From Psychrobacter immobilis (lineage in GTDB: Bacteria > Pseudomonadota > Gammaproteobacteria > Pseudomonadales > Moraxellaceae), in NCBI RefSeq assembly GCF_904846175.1, contig NZ_CAJGZM010000001.1, positions 248,001 through 312,000 on the forward strand: 64,000 bases of DNA. The letters run 5' to 3'. The notes below the pieces were generated by a model. It did no database searches. It had not been told where the DNA came from and saw only the letters and a program-made list of their open reading frames with translations. The position numbers and the translations under genes are program-made. Of the stretch, positions 16,741-26,064 are shown in pieces. Position 1 is the first letter of the stretch, and each line of letters starts with the position of its first letter.

Positions 16741-17586
16741 ATGACCGAACACAATAGCTTAACCGAACCTTCAAACCAACTTTCAAATACGACGATTAGC
16801 GCTCAAGCCTTGACAGAGTTTTGTGACGAATACCTATCAGCAGCAGCCTTTAAAGACTATGCGCCCAATGGTTTACAGGTAGATGGTGGTCGACCTATTC
16901 AGCGCATTGTTACTGGTGTCACCGCATGTGAGGCGTTGATTGATGCGGCGATTGCTGACAAAGCCGATGCCATTTTGGTGCATCACGGTTATTTTTGGAA
17001 AGGCGAGCCTGCACCCATCACAGGCATGAAAGGTCAACGTATCCGCAAACTCATGCAACATGGTATTTCTTTGATTGGCTATCATCTGCCACTTGATGCC
17101 CATCCTCGCATTGGCAATAACGCCAAACTGGCTGAGCTACTTGATATGAGTATCATTGGCGCGCTTTATCCTAGCGAATCACATCCGGTTGGTAATATTG
17201 CCAATTGCACACCGCAAAGTGCTCAAAGTCTAATCACCCAGATTACCGACGCGCTAGGACGCCTGCCACTACACATCTCTGCTCATTATCAAGCCTCAGA
17301 TAGCAATCAATCTGATACGCAAAATAATAGACTTATTGAACGCGTGGGTATTTGTACCGGCGGCGCGCAAGATATGATTGAACAAGCGGCACTGATGGGC
17401 TGCGATGCTTTTATCTCCGGTGAAATATCAGAGCGTACCACGCATATTGCTCGTGAGCTTGGTATTGATTATTTTGCTTGCGGCCATCATGCGACAGAAC
17501 GTGGTGGTATTCAAGCCTTGGGCGATATCATTGCTCAGCAATTTAGCTTACCAGTGACTTTTATAGATATCGACAATCCAGCCTAA
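16741..17586 (+). CDS. Nif3-family dinuclear metal-centre protein (YbgI-like)
   Basis: A 281-aa protein of the NIF3/YbgI family, which forms hexameric toroids with a two-metal site; the physiological reaction is unknown (GTP cyclohydrolase I type 2 is a frequent automatic label). Seen motifs: YAPNGLQVDG, ILVHHGYFWKG (metal His pair), LIGYHLPLDAHP (His/Asp ligands), ICTGGAQDMI, DAFISGEISERT and YFACGHHATERGGI (His and Glu ligands). It has the short form without the PII-like insert. AAGGA precedes the ATG. A heptamer tandem repeat follows about 50 bp after the stop. Confidence 0.92.
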   Translation: MTEHNSLTEPSNQLSNTTISAQALTEFCDEYLSAAAFKDYAPNGLQVDGGRPIQRIVTGVTACEALIDAAIADKADAILVHHGYFWKGEPAPITGMKGQRIRKLMQHGISLIGYHLPLDAHPRIGNNAKLAELLDMSIIGALYPSESHPVGNIANCTPQSAQSLITQITDALGRLPLHISAHYQASDSNQSDTQNNRLIERVGICTGGAQDMIEQAALMGCDAFISGEISERTTHIARELGIDYFACGHHATERGGIQALGDIIAQQFSLPVTFIDIDNPA

Positions 17587-18616
17587 CAATTAAGCCAATT
17601 TATCGTATTCTTTGCAATTTAAGCGATAATTTCAGCATTTAGCATTTAGCATTTAGCATTTAGCATTTAGCATTTAGCATTTAGCATTTAGCATTTCAAG
17701 CCTTTTAAGAGTGCTTTATTCTCTCTGGCAAGCAAATTTCTTAATGTTTATTGTCAGTGAATTGATGAAAACGAGGCGATTTTTTACCGTTTATAGTGCT
17801 ATTGTTAAGTTTTATCGCTAATTTATTAACCCTACTTGAATAATATGGTGAATATCCGCATATTAGTACCTGAAGAAAGAATGTCTTGTCATGAGACTTC
17901 CCATTTTTATAGCTTCCGGTTATGGTGCTAAAACAGTGTTTATTGTCTAATAAACTATTTTTTAATTAGACAGTGAGTATTACTATTAGCGTCGCGATAC
18001 TGCTTAGGCGAGCCCTAATGGCTACTTATTTTCAACGAGTGGTTAGAAAGTGTTTGCTTGTTTTTATCGCTGGACAGTACGTATTATCGACCATTTACTC
18101 TACTACAACCTATTTAAAGAGTAGCTGGCTAATAATATGAGCGTTGCAACGATTAAGTGCAGCTGTACCGCGCTTATACGACGTTTTGTCTCAATAATTT
18201 ATTCATGACCTTACCTATGTTTACGATAGTTGAATAACGGGTCTTTTATTCAATAGCCAACCTAGTATCGATGAAGGAATCATCCGATTTATAGCCTTCG
18301 CGGTGCGGTGTGTCTTTTTTTTAGAATAGCGTTCAAAATGATTTCTATTTTGAAAAAATTTAAAAAAAGATGACATTAAGTATTGGCTAGCTGATTGAAA
18401 GATTTGAGTGCTAACGCTTATATAACGAATGTTAGCCCAACTATAGGTAAACAAGATGATATTGTACTCATTTTATTTATAAGGACAATATTATCTAAGA
18501 TGCACCGCCAGTTCATGCCGCTTATATAGTAATACGCTTTTGATAAGCATATATAAGCAGCATAAATTGACACAGCGTTTTGTGGTATGCAGGATGGCTA
18601 AAATCAGGAGACATCC
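17587..18616. other. Kilobase without recognisable gene
   Basis: Apart from the heptamer repeat near its start, about 900 bp here contain no ORF I can support. Short inverted repeats are present: TGTCTAAT/ATTAGACA (17944-17972) and TTGAATAA/TTATTCAA (from about 18229). Base composition is AT-rich like other spacers. Candidates are a decayed gene or a non-coding RNA, but nothing matches a family I know. A 77-codon minus-strand frame at 18221-18454 lacks a ribosome-binding site and any protein-like features. Confidence 0.4.
17634..17696 (+). repeat. Heptamer tandem repeat AGCATTT x9
   Basis: Nine perfect copies of AGCATTT run head to tail. Perfect short tandem repeats of this length change copy number by replication slippage. 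It lies about 50 bp after the Nif3-family stop. A related repeat (TTTAGCC x5) occurs at 44275. Confidence 0.97.
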
Positions 18617-19825
18617 ATGCAGCGAATTACTTATCGTGCGAAAGCATCTGCGCGAGGGGCTAAACGCCGTATATCATATATACTGCAGCCTTCTAAACGC
18701 TTGCTAAGCACCAAAAGTAACATCGTTCCAGCCGTTGCACCTATTAAAGTGACTGGTTTCGCCAAGACCAAAAAATTGGCGCAAATATCTAGTATTGCCC
18801 TGCTCTCTCTACCTGCTGAGAGTCTGACGACAATGGGCACGCACATACCAGCTTATGAGCATGTCATGTTGGAGAAAACTCTGACCATTGCTGCTGTGCC
18901 AGGTGATAGTACTTACTTTGCGACTGATGGCTTTCAGCATGGTTTTGGCTACGATTTAGTGCGTAGTTATGCTGATGAGCTCGGGGTAAAAATCGAGCTA
19001 AAGGCTTATGCCAGTGAAGACGCAGCGCTTAACGCTTTAAAATCAGGTGATGCCGATATGGCATTGACCACCGCCAGCACTCAGCTAAAAAGCCAGATGA
19101 ATTTATCTTCTGTCAATGTCAGCTGCGGCTATGACGCCAGCTTGACTAAAAACGGTTTACATCCTAAAGTCAGCTGGACGTTTAATTCAGCCAATGATCC
19201 GTTATCACAAAAAGCCAGTTATTTCTTATGTGATAGTATGAAGCTTGAACACACACAGAAATTGGCGGCATTTTATAATCAGAATTTATTAAAAGATGCT
19301 TATAGCCAAGACCATTTTAAAAAGACCCTGATAGAGAAATTACCCGACTATCAATCTTCTTTCGAAGAGCAAGCACGCAATTACAACCATGACTGGGAGT
19401 TGCTGGTGGCAATGGGCTATCAAGAGTCACATCTTGATGCTAATGCTGTCTCACCGACAGGGGTACGCGGCCTAATGATGCTGACCAATAATACCGCCAA
19501 AGCCATGGGCGTCTCTGACCGCGTTGATCCTTACCAAAGTATCGGTGGCGGCGCTCGGTATTTGGAGCAAATGAAAGCGGATTTCGCTGATGTACCAAAG
19601 ACCGACCGCATCTGGTTTGCCCTTGCCGCTTATAATATGGGTCCAAATGCCGTAAAAGGTATCCAGCGTAAATTGAGTGCCAATGGTATCGATGATAAAA
19701 GCTGGGCAAATATATATGCCTACTTATCTGAGAACAGAGCCTCGAATAGCCGTTATGGCCAGGCGATGCATTATGTGAGTAATATTAGAAGTTATCTTGA
19801 AACCATTAAAACGCAGACGGTTTAA
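18617..19825 (+). CDS. MltF-like lytic transglycosylase with shortened solute-binding domain
   Basis: A 402-aa protein. The C-terminal SLT domain is clear: AMGYQESHLDANAVSPTG with catalytic Glu at residue 270, GLMMLTNNTAKAMGV, GGGARYL and FALAAYNMGPNAV, all closely MltF-type; it cleaves peptidoglycan glycan strands to 1,6-anhydro products. Upstream, residues ~86-155 match the first half of an SBP_bac_3 lobe (LTIAAVPGDSTYF, FGYDLVRSYADELGV, GDADMAL) and ~185-225 match the final part of that lobe, but the ~90-100-residue second lobe present in MltF is missing. The N-terminus is very basic with only a weak hydrophobic stretch. AGGAGA precedes the ATG. The frame is intact, so this looks like a derived subtype rather than a broken gene. 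Confidence 0.85.
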   Translation: MQRITYRAKASARGAKRRISYILQPSKRLLSTKSNIVPAVAPIKVTGFAKTKKLAQISSIALLSLPAESLTTMGTHIPAYEHVMLEKTLTIAAVPGDSTYFATDGFQHGFGYDLVRSYADELGVKIELKAYASEDAALNALKSGDADMALTTASTQLKSQMNLSSVNVSCGYDASLTKNGLHPKVSWTFNSANDPLSQKASYFLCDSMKLEHTQKLAAFYNQNLLKDAYSQDHFKKTLIEKLPDYQSSFEEQARNYNHDWELLVAMGYQESHLDANAVSPTGVRGLMMLTNNTAKAMGVSDRVDPYQSIGGGARYLEQMKADFADVPKTDRIWFALAAYNMGPNAVKGIQRKLSANGIDDKSWANIYAYLSENRASNSRYGQAMHYVSNIRSYLETIKTQTV

Positions 19826-19892
19826 TCAGTTTTCTTTTTAAAAGACTCACGGTAAAAGCTTATAAATAAAACACCTATAAAACTTTTGCAAT

Positions 19893-19925
19893 AAAAAAGC
19901 TGCTCTATGAAGAGCAGCTTTTTTT
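19893..19925. terminator. Bidirectional terminator between the MltF-like gene and mltD
   Basis: AAAAAAGCTGCTCT and AGAGCAGCTTTTTTT pair perfectly across an ATGA loop, serving both convergent genes. Confidence 0.95.
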
Positions 19926-19962
19926 AATGCTTAAAATTTGTTAAATGTGATTACATTATATA

Positions 19963-22900
19963 TTAGCGATTTGGTACGGTTAGACGTTGACCGCGTTGCA
20001 GCATAGTATCTACAGCGATATTATTCATATCCGCAAGCTCTTTGGTTGAGACGCCATATTTACGCGCCAATCCAATCAAGTTATCGCCTGAACCAACGGT
20101 ATAGCTGACCGTCGCTTTTGGTACTTTAATAGTTTGACCACGTTGCAACTGGGCGTTGGTCGCTAAATCGTTAGTAGCCGCTAAATCCTCTACCGAGATG
20201 CCAAACTGACGCGCTAGCGCAATAAGGCCATCTCCCGATTTAACTTTATAGCTCTCAGTATTGCCAAGCTTTTTACCGCTACTACTTGCGATATTGCTAC
20301 TACTAGTGGCTTCTGCACTGGCGCTGCTGCTGCCTTTATTACTGTTACTGCTGCTACTAGCATTACTAGCATTACTAGCAGTAGTAAAAGCGCTCACTGT
20401 CCCATTAGCAGGAATGGTAATCGTACGACCCAATATTAAATTGGAATTGGTTTTCAAGTTATTCGCAGCGGCCAAATCGCCCAATCCAATATTGTAACGC
20501 TGCGCAACGCCCGTCAAGGTATCGCCTGATTTGACTTTATAACTGACTGCCTTGTCGTTAAGCTGACGATCTACCAAATCTTTGGTGACAGGTACTTTAA
20601 TCGTTTGACCACGTTGCAAGCGTGCTTTGGCATCAAAGTTAGTATTTACGGCTGCCAGTTCTTCAGGACTAATGCCAACGCTATTTGCGATACCGATTAA
20701 AGTATCACCTGATTTGACTTTATAGTTGGTCGTTGCCACTGAGCTTGAGTTACTAGCAGTAGTATTGCTGCTAGTCACACTATTAGACGTAGTAGGCGCA
20801 GTCGTAAAGTCTACATTGGCTGGTACTTTTAAGTTTTGACCAACATATAGTGAATCGGTCGTACGAATATTATTTAACGTCGCCAAGGTAGTAGTCGGCA
20901 CATTAAATTGGCGTGACAAAGCAATCAGACCATCACCAGGTTTGACTTTATAGTTTTTGGTTGCCGCACTTGACTTAGTAGGTTTGGTCGATGGTGCTGC
21001 AGGTATGGTCGCAGGCGCGGTTACTTTACCAGGAACCAGCCATAGTTTTTGACCACGTAGCAAGTCCGCTCTACTGCTCAGATTATTATAAGTTGCTAGC
21101 TGAGTCACCGATAAACCAAAGCGATTGGCTGTGCCGATAAGGGTATCACCGCTTTGTACCACATAGCTTTCTGGCTGGCTGGCTGCTGTATTGCTCGCAC
21201 TACTCAAAGGTTCAATCGATTTGGCATTATATAAATATAACGTACTGCCCGCTAATAGATTGGCGCTAGCATCAATCTGGTTCCATTCAGCAATATCACG
21301 CCAGTTGACACCCGAACGACTGGCAATATTTGCCAAGGTATCGCCACGTTTTACGGTATAAGTACTGCGTGTACCTTGTGGTTTTGGTTTGCTGACCGAG
21401 GTTTTTGGGAAGCTCAGTTTCTTTTCTTTACCACTGGCTTCTAACACTGACTGCTGCGTCTGTACTGCCGATAGATTGATATTACCATCTGCATTGATGA
21501 CATTGGTTTCAGGTGTACTAATACGAATTTGACTGGCAATAAAGTCACGTTCCGCTTTACTTAACGGTGGTTCTTGAATGATGGTATTGTTTTGCGTGAT
21601 TTGTGCCGATGTGGTCGGTAAGCTGTTGCTGCTTTTTAGCTCGGCATTAATCTTTTTGGTTTCTGCCGAAGTCAGTGGCGGCTCAGTACGGAATGAGGTA
21701 TTGCTGCTATAAACAGAGCTGCTCGTCGGTGAAACCGTCGGTGGAATATAGCTGGTGGTTTGCTGCGGTACACTGGCACTCGCGGCATACTCAGCAAGCG
21801 CGCTACCCGTAGAAGGCAATGATGTGCCGCCAGTATAAGGTTTATTATTGTAGCTCGGCGTAGTAGCAGTAGAGCCTGAGTAGCTTGGCGTGCTACTGGT
21901 GTTACTAGAAGCCATCACATTACTACTACCATTACCTCTTAAGGCGCTCAGTTTCGCATCCGTCGTCAAGCTGACATCATTAGGAATGATAACACGCTGC
22001 GGACCTGATGCATCGATACGAGCTGACGTCAGTGCCGTATTCAGTCTTTCCAATTCATCATAACTGACACCAGTTGTCTGCGAAACTTCGGCTAAGCTGA
22101 CGCCATAGTTGACCGGCACACTACGGAAATGCTGACGGTTAGCGATAGCGGGCAGATAAACACCATATTGCTCAGGCTTGGCAACAATTTCAGCAACCGC
22201 TAAAAAGCGCGGTACATAGTTCATGGTTTCAGTCGGTAATCTTAGCGACCAATAATCGGTCGGCAATCCCGCAGCAGCATTGGCATCAATGGCTTTTTGT
22301 ACTCGACCAGGACCTGCGTTATAAGCGGCTAGTGCTAGCTCCCAACTACCAAACTGGTTATGCAGTGCGGTCAAAAAGTCATAAGCGGCACGGGTTGATT
22401 CGATGACATCACGGCGACCATCGTAAGTGCTACTTTGATTAAGACCATAGATACGCCCTGTACTTGGGATAAACTGCCATAAACCTGCTGCCGCCGCACT
22501 ACTGGTACCACTTGGATCGTAGGAGCTTTCAATCACAGGTAATAACGCAAGTTCGGTTGGAATATTACGGCGCTCAGCTTCTCGTACCGTATGGTAAATA
22601 TAGCGACTGGCACGGGCGGTCAAACGGTTAAGATAGTCTTGACGACTGGTAAACCAACCTTTTTGCGCTTCGATACGCTGATTATAAACAGGCTGACCAC
22701 CATTCATACGGTAGCCTGCGCGCAAGCGATTCCATAAGTCGCCATATTGTTGAATGGCAAGTTTATTGCCTTCAACCATCGTCATGTCGGTGGCTTCTAA
22801 TAAATCGGCCAGCTCATCTAAGCTTTCAGCATCCAAGAACGCTGTTGAATAATCAGCGCCAGTACTTGGCTTAGCAGCTTGATTGACAGGACGCTTCGCA

Positions 22901-23037
22901 ACCACAGCTGAGCTGCCGGTCGCACCCGTCTTCTTCACCGCCGAGGTATTACTACAAGCACTGATAAGTAAAGTCGACACCGCAAGCGTCAGTGGTAAAG
23001 CGATAAATGAGCGAGATTTTGATGACACAGTAGACAT
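19963..23037 (-). CDS. mltD: Membrane-bound lytic transglycosylase MltD with seven LysM repeats
   Basis: A 1024-aa lipoprotein. The signal peptide ends in the lipobox LISAC (Cys28). The SLT domain spans residues ~150-290, with LLPVIESSYDPSG (catalytic Glu170), AAGLWQFIPSTGRIYGL and ALAAYNAGPGRV. After a long Ser/Thr/Asn-rich linker come seven LysM modules, each opening with a Y-x-V-x-x-GD motif (YTVKRGDTL, YVVQSGDTL, YKVKPGDGL, YKVKSGDTL twice, YKVKSGDGL, YTVGSGDNL) and closing with an LxxGQxLxVP-like strand. LysM binds N-acetylglucosamine in peptidoglycan. E. coli MltD has about 450 aa and few LysM, so this is a strongly expanded version. It turns over peptidoglycan from the outer membrane. 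Confidence 0.95.
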   Translation of the reverse strand: MSTVSSKSRSFIALPLTLAVSTLLISACSNTSAVKKTGATGSSAVVAKRPVNQAAKPSTGADYSTAFLDAESLDELADLLEATDMTMVEGNKLAIQQYGDLWNRLRAGYRMNGGQPVYNQRIEAQKGWFTSRQDYLNRLTARASRYIYHTVREAERRNIPTELALLPVIESSYDPSGTSSAAAAGLWQFIPSTGRIYGLNQSSTYDGRRDVIESTRAAYDFLTALHNQFGSWELALAAYNAGPGRVQKAIDANAAAGLPTDYWSLRLPTETMNYVPRFLAVAEIVAKPEQYGVYLPAIANRQHFRSVPVNYGVSLAEVSQTTGVSYDELERLNTALTSARIDASGPQRVIIPNDVSLTTDAKLSALRGNGSSNVMASSNTSSTPSYSGSTATTPSYNNKPYTGGTSLPSTGSALAEYAASASVPQQTTSYIPPTVSPTSSSVYSSNTSFRTEPPLTSAETKKINAELKSSNSLPTTSAQITQNNTIIQEPPLSKAERDFIASQIRISTPETNVINADGNINLSAVQTQQSVLEASGKEKKLSFPKTSVSKPKPQGTRSTYTVKRGDTLANIASRSGVNWRDIAEWNQIDASANLLAGSTLYLYNAKSIEPLSSASNTAASQPESYVVQSGDTLIGTANRFGLSVTQLATYNNLSSRADLLRGQKLWLVPGKVTAPATIPAAPSTKPTKSSAATKNYKVKPGDGLIALSRQFNVPTTTLATLNNIRTTDSLYVGQNLKVPANVDFTTAPTTSNSVTSSNTTASNSSSVATTNYKVKSGDTLIGIANSVGISPEELAAVNTNFDAKARLQRGQTIKVPVTKDLVDRQLNDKAVSYKVKSGDTLTGVAQRYNIGLGDLAAANNLKTNSNLILGRTITIPANGTVSAFTTASNASNASSSSNSNKGSSSASAEATSSSNIASSSGKKLGNTESYKVKSGDGLIALARQFGISVEDLAATNDLATNAQLQRGQTIKVPKATVSYTVGSGDNLIGLARKYGVSTKELADMNNIAVDTMLQRGQRLTVPNR

Positions 23038-23236
23038 GATAGTGGAAGTTTCCTAACAACAATAAGTGATAAAATAAAGTTAATCGACAGTATAGTACGC
23101 AATCTCAAACAAAGACCAGCCTATTATGAAAGATAATGGACAGAATTTAATCGGCCCTATCTTTCAATGGCTAAATAGCGGCATGATTTATACAATTCAT
23201 TAACTAACGTTGTTGATGATGATGGCCTGCTTATAG

Positions 23237-23731
23237 CTAATTGATCGCTACTTGTGAGACAGCGCGTAAAAGTACTGCATTACCGGTCGATAAGGTAAGC
23301 GTCACTCTCGATGTCGTGACAAATGAGACTTTTTGTCCGTCTTTTACCCAGCTTTCATTGGTGGTAACATTGGCTTTTGCTTGATCACCGGTAATGACAA
23401 TATTATCCACATTGATATCGTAGCGGTAATTTGAGGTATTACTCCAACTGTTTTGCAGTAATTTTAGATAAGCATCTTTGTCGAGGCTGGTAGACTTGCC
23501 TTTTCTTGACATTGAAATCAAGGCATCATCAGAGACCAAACGCGCCACTTGATTGGTGTTTTGGCTATTGGCAGCTGATTTCATGGCGGCAACGTAGTTT
23601 TGCACCAATGATTCGGTCATGGTTGCCGCTTGCGCGCTAATAGTCATAGTGCTGGCAGCCGCCATTATCGCAGTCACGCTAGCGCTTTTCATCAATAAGG
23701 CCAACAGCCCTTTTCCCCATAATTTTTTCAT
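23237..23731 (-). CDS. Secreted NTF2-like protein of unknown function
   Basis: About 164 aa from the ATG at 23731, chosen because AAGGAA lies just upstream; an earlier in-frame start at 23767 lacks one. The N-terminus KKLWGKGLLALLMKSASVTA leads to a signal peptide ending near AQA-A. The mature part (VQNYVAAMKSAAN, LVSDDALISMS, a YLKLLQNSWSNTSNYRYDI strand, then beta strands to the end) looks like an NTF2/SnoaL-like cone fold used as a binding or accessory domain. No catalytic residues can be assigned. It is transcribed in the same direction as mltD, 199 bp upstream of it, and could be envelope related by neighbourhood only. Confidence 0.65.
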   Translation of the reverse strand: MKKLWGKGLLALLMKSASVTAIMAAASTMTISAQAATMTESLVQNYVAAMKSAANSQNTNQVARLVSDDALISMSRKGKSTSLDKDAYLKLLQNSWSNTSNYRYDINVDNIVITGDQAKANVTTNESWVKDGQKVSFVTTSRVTLTLSTGNAVLLRAVSQVAIN

Positions 23732-24156
23732 GCTATTCCTTAGTGATACTATTGTCGTTATGGTCATGCATAATTTTCATCATGCCATCATGATGCTTAA
23801 CGATGATGTATCATTTAATTATTAATTACTGCTCTTGTAGATAAAAATTATCATATAAACTAAAACCAAATCGTACTTTTATGAAATTAAGTATAGGAAT
23901 AAGTCATACGTTTATAAATTAGCTATCTTACATCTGGTTAAATCTAAGATTTTAAGCAGCGTTTTGTTACGATAATTTAGACTATCACTAAATTCTCACA
24001 GCCATGTGACACCCTGTTTAATTATTGCGAATGTCACTCTAAAATGGCTATTTGCATTCAATACATTGTGAACTTATAAAAACTATCTCAACACCTTATG
24101 ATTGATGTTTTAAGACAGTTTAAGTCGCTTAATGCAAGGTATTTTGAATAGCTGTA
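23732..24156. other. AT-rich spacer between the secreted protein and the minisatellite
   Basis: It presumably contains the promoter of the minus-strand secreted protein. A GTGACA/TGTCAC inverted repeat lies at 24006-24037. No gene is seen. Confidence 0.4.
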
Positions 24157-24276
24157 TTTCTAATAGCAATGTTTTTAATAGCGATGTTTCTAATAGCGAT
24201 GTTTCTAATAGCGATGTTTCTAATAGCGATGTTTCTAATAGCGATGTTTCTAATAGCGATGTTTCTAATGTCGGTG
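24157..24276. repeat. 15-bp minisatellite
   Basis: The unit TTTCTAATAGCGATG occurs in five perfect tandem copies (24187-24261), flanked by two near-perfect copies upstream (24157-24186) and one degenerate copy downstream (24262-24276), with a further trace merging into the end of the corC-like gene. Because 15 is a multiple of 3 the array is open in several frames on both strands, which creates false ORFs. In the frame of the corC-like gene every unit contains a TAG stop. Confidence 0.95.
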
Positions 24277-24279
24277 TTT

Positions 24280-25485
24280 CTAATTTTTATCCTCTGTATG
24301 AATGTCTTCATACTGCTCGTCATCACTCAGCTTCATACCCAAGCGCTCAACGCGTCTGTCCATCATCTGCCGAGCTAACGCTTGCATGTCTTCGACGCGG
24401 TCTATTTCATCGACAATCTCAAGACCCAACAAGGTTTCAAAAACGTCTTCTAATGTCACCAAGCCTTTGACCTCACCATATTCACCAACGGTAATCGCAA
24501 TGTGAAGACGGTTTTTTAGCATCAACTCTAACAAATCAAACAATTTCATCTTTGAAAATACAAAGGTAATGTCGCGTTTATAATCTGTCAGTGGTTTGTG
24601 GGCAGCATTATTGAACTTTGCCAATAGCATGTCGGTTTTTAATACAAAACCGGTGATATTGTCTAAATCGCCATCATAAATTGGTAAACGAGAAAAAGTA
24701 AGTTTTGGTCGGTCAACTAGCAGATCAGCAACGGTTTTATGTTCTTCAAACGCCAGCATCACCGAACGCGGGGTCATGATATCTTCAACTTTAATGGCAC
24801 CAAATGCCAATAAGTTACGAATGATACGCGACTCCAAGGGGTCGATTTGTCCTGACTCTTCACCAATGCTGGCAAGTGCTGCAAACTCGCGACGGCTAAA
24901 CGCCTGCGGTTCTTTGCCGCGTACTAGCAATTTGGTTAATTTTTCTGAAAACCAAATAAGTGGATATAGCAGCAAGATAATACCGCGGACAAAATAAGCA
25001 ACCAGTCCGCCCAATTGACGCCAATATATGGTTCCAAGTGTTTTTGGCATAATTTCTGACAAAAACAAAATAGCCAAGGTCATAACTGCAGAGAACAGTC
25101 CAAACCAAGCGCTACCAAAGACAATCGTCGCCTGCGCACCAGCGCCAATAGAACCTAAAGTATGCGCTACGGTATTTAAGGTTAAGATAGCTGCCAACGA
25201 CTGATCGATATTATCAACCTTTAAGCGTTTTAGCATGTTGGCTTTTTTTGGATTGCTTTCTTGAATGTCAGCAATATATGACGGGGTCATACTGAGTAAT
25301 GCGGCCTCTGCCAACGAACAAATAAACGAGATGCCAATCGCTACGAGTACAAATAAGATGAGTAGTAGCACGCTGCTTGCGCTTGGGTCTGCCATTGCTT
25401 CAGCTGCCCAAACGGTTTGCGGCAACAACGTTATTGCAGTTAACAACAGAAAAGATTTGATACTCAATCGAGTATCGCTACGCAT
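24280..25485 (-). CDS. CNNM/CorC-family membrane protein (DUF21 + CBS + CorC_HlyC)
   Basis: About 401 aa from the ATG at 25485; a longer frame to a TTG at 25587 adds a stretch without signal or ribosome-binding site. The N-terminus begins with a hydrophobic segment, then the DUF21 membrane domain (residues ~35-190 with VLLLILFVLVAIGISFICSL, LAEAALLS and a FLSEIMPKTLG motif). A CBS pair follows (VEDIMTPRSVMLAFEE ... SRLPIYDGDLDNITGFV; HIAITVGEYGEVKGLVTLEDVFETLLG). The family includes CorB/CorC-type Mg2+ efflux proteins; unlike typical members, the C-terminus stops soon after the second CBS motif, so the CorC_HlyC end domain seems absent. The stop codon borders the 15-bp minisatellite. Confidence 0.88.
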   Translation of the reverse strand: MRSDTRLSIKSFLLLTAITLLPQTVWAAEAMADPSASSVLLLILFVLVAIGISFICSLAEAALLSMTPSYIADIQESNPKKANMLKRLKVDNIDQSLAAILTLNTVAHTLGSIGAGAQATIVFGSAWFGLFSAVMTLAILFLSEIMPKTLGTIYWRQLGGLVAYFVRGIILLLYPLIWFSEKLTKLLVRGKEPQAFSRREFAALASIGEESGQIDPLESRIIRNLLAFGAIKVEDIMTPRSVMLAFEEHKTVADLLVDRPKLTFSRLPIYDGDLDNITGFVLKTDMLLAKFNNAAHKPLTDYKRDITFVFSKMKLFDLLELMLKNRLHIAITVGEYGEVKGLVTLEDVFETLLGLEIVDEIDRVEDMQALARQMMDRRVERLGMKLSDDEQYEDIHTEDKN

Positions 25486-26064
25486 CGTCGGGGGAGGTTC
25501 AGCGGATGCGTCTTTACGACAGGCGCGCGGACGGTATAAGCGAGGTACAGATATAAAAGAGGTAAACAAGTTAGGTAACCTAAACAAAGAAGAAAAAGGA
25601 AGTCACAATATATCATGAGCTGACGGTAGCAGATAGAAAATAATAAGGGATAAAGTCCAATTTTTATCTATCTGGCGCTTAAAATCATGCTCAAGACAGC
25701 CTATTATAGCGTCATTTAGAACGGTTTAAAAACTCCTTTAATGGTAACAGCGACGCTGACATCAGACAACAAATCACTATTTATATCAAAAAGATAACGG
25801 GGTTAATTATACTAATTACGCTAGTATTTTCATGCCATGACACCCAATATATCCACTTAACATACTGACTTTTTCTGCTTGCTTAACCCCTAATTACCCT
25901 GCCCTTTATGATAGCAATACGATGGTTAGCCTAAATATTGGCGGTTAGTATGGTAAATGCTGAACAAAAACATGCCTAGCCTATGATTAACAGTTACCAA
26001 GTCTGGGATTTTTTGTTACTATGCCTGTAAATTTATTCTTATCTATGACTTATTGAGAGAAATT
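25486..26064. other. Divergent spacer, corC-like gene / yajC
   Basis: An AT-rich region with start-proximal remnants of the corC-like frame. It must hold promoters for both directions; I see no clear pair of hexamers, repeat or small gene. Confidence 0.4.

Noticed and set aside
17634-17696. CRISPR-like array
   Set aside because: Perfect head-to-tail heptamers without spacers; the same applies to 24157-24276. No cas genes are present.
18221-18454. 77-codon minus-strand ORF
   Set aside because: No ribosome-binding site, unusual composition and no recognisable motif.
18617-19825. MltF-like gene as a pseudogene
   Set aside because: The frame is intact, the ribosome-binding site is good and the catalytic domain is complete; the missing lobe is a clean deletion of a domain.
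24129-24378. Several overlapping ORFs on both strands across the minisatellite
   Set aside because: They are translations of the 15-bp repeat, which is open in several frames; no ribosome-binding site or protein-like composition.
25265-25618. Plus-strand ORF opposite the corC-like gene start
   Set aside because: Antisense to a recognised membrane protein and lacking a ribosome-binding site.
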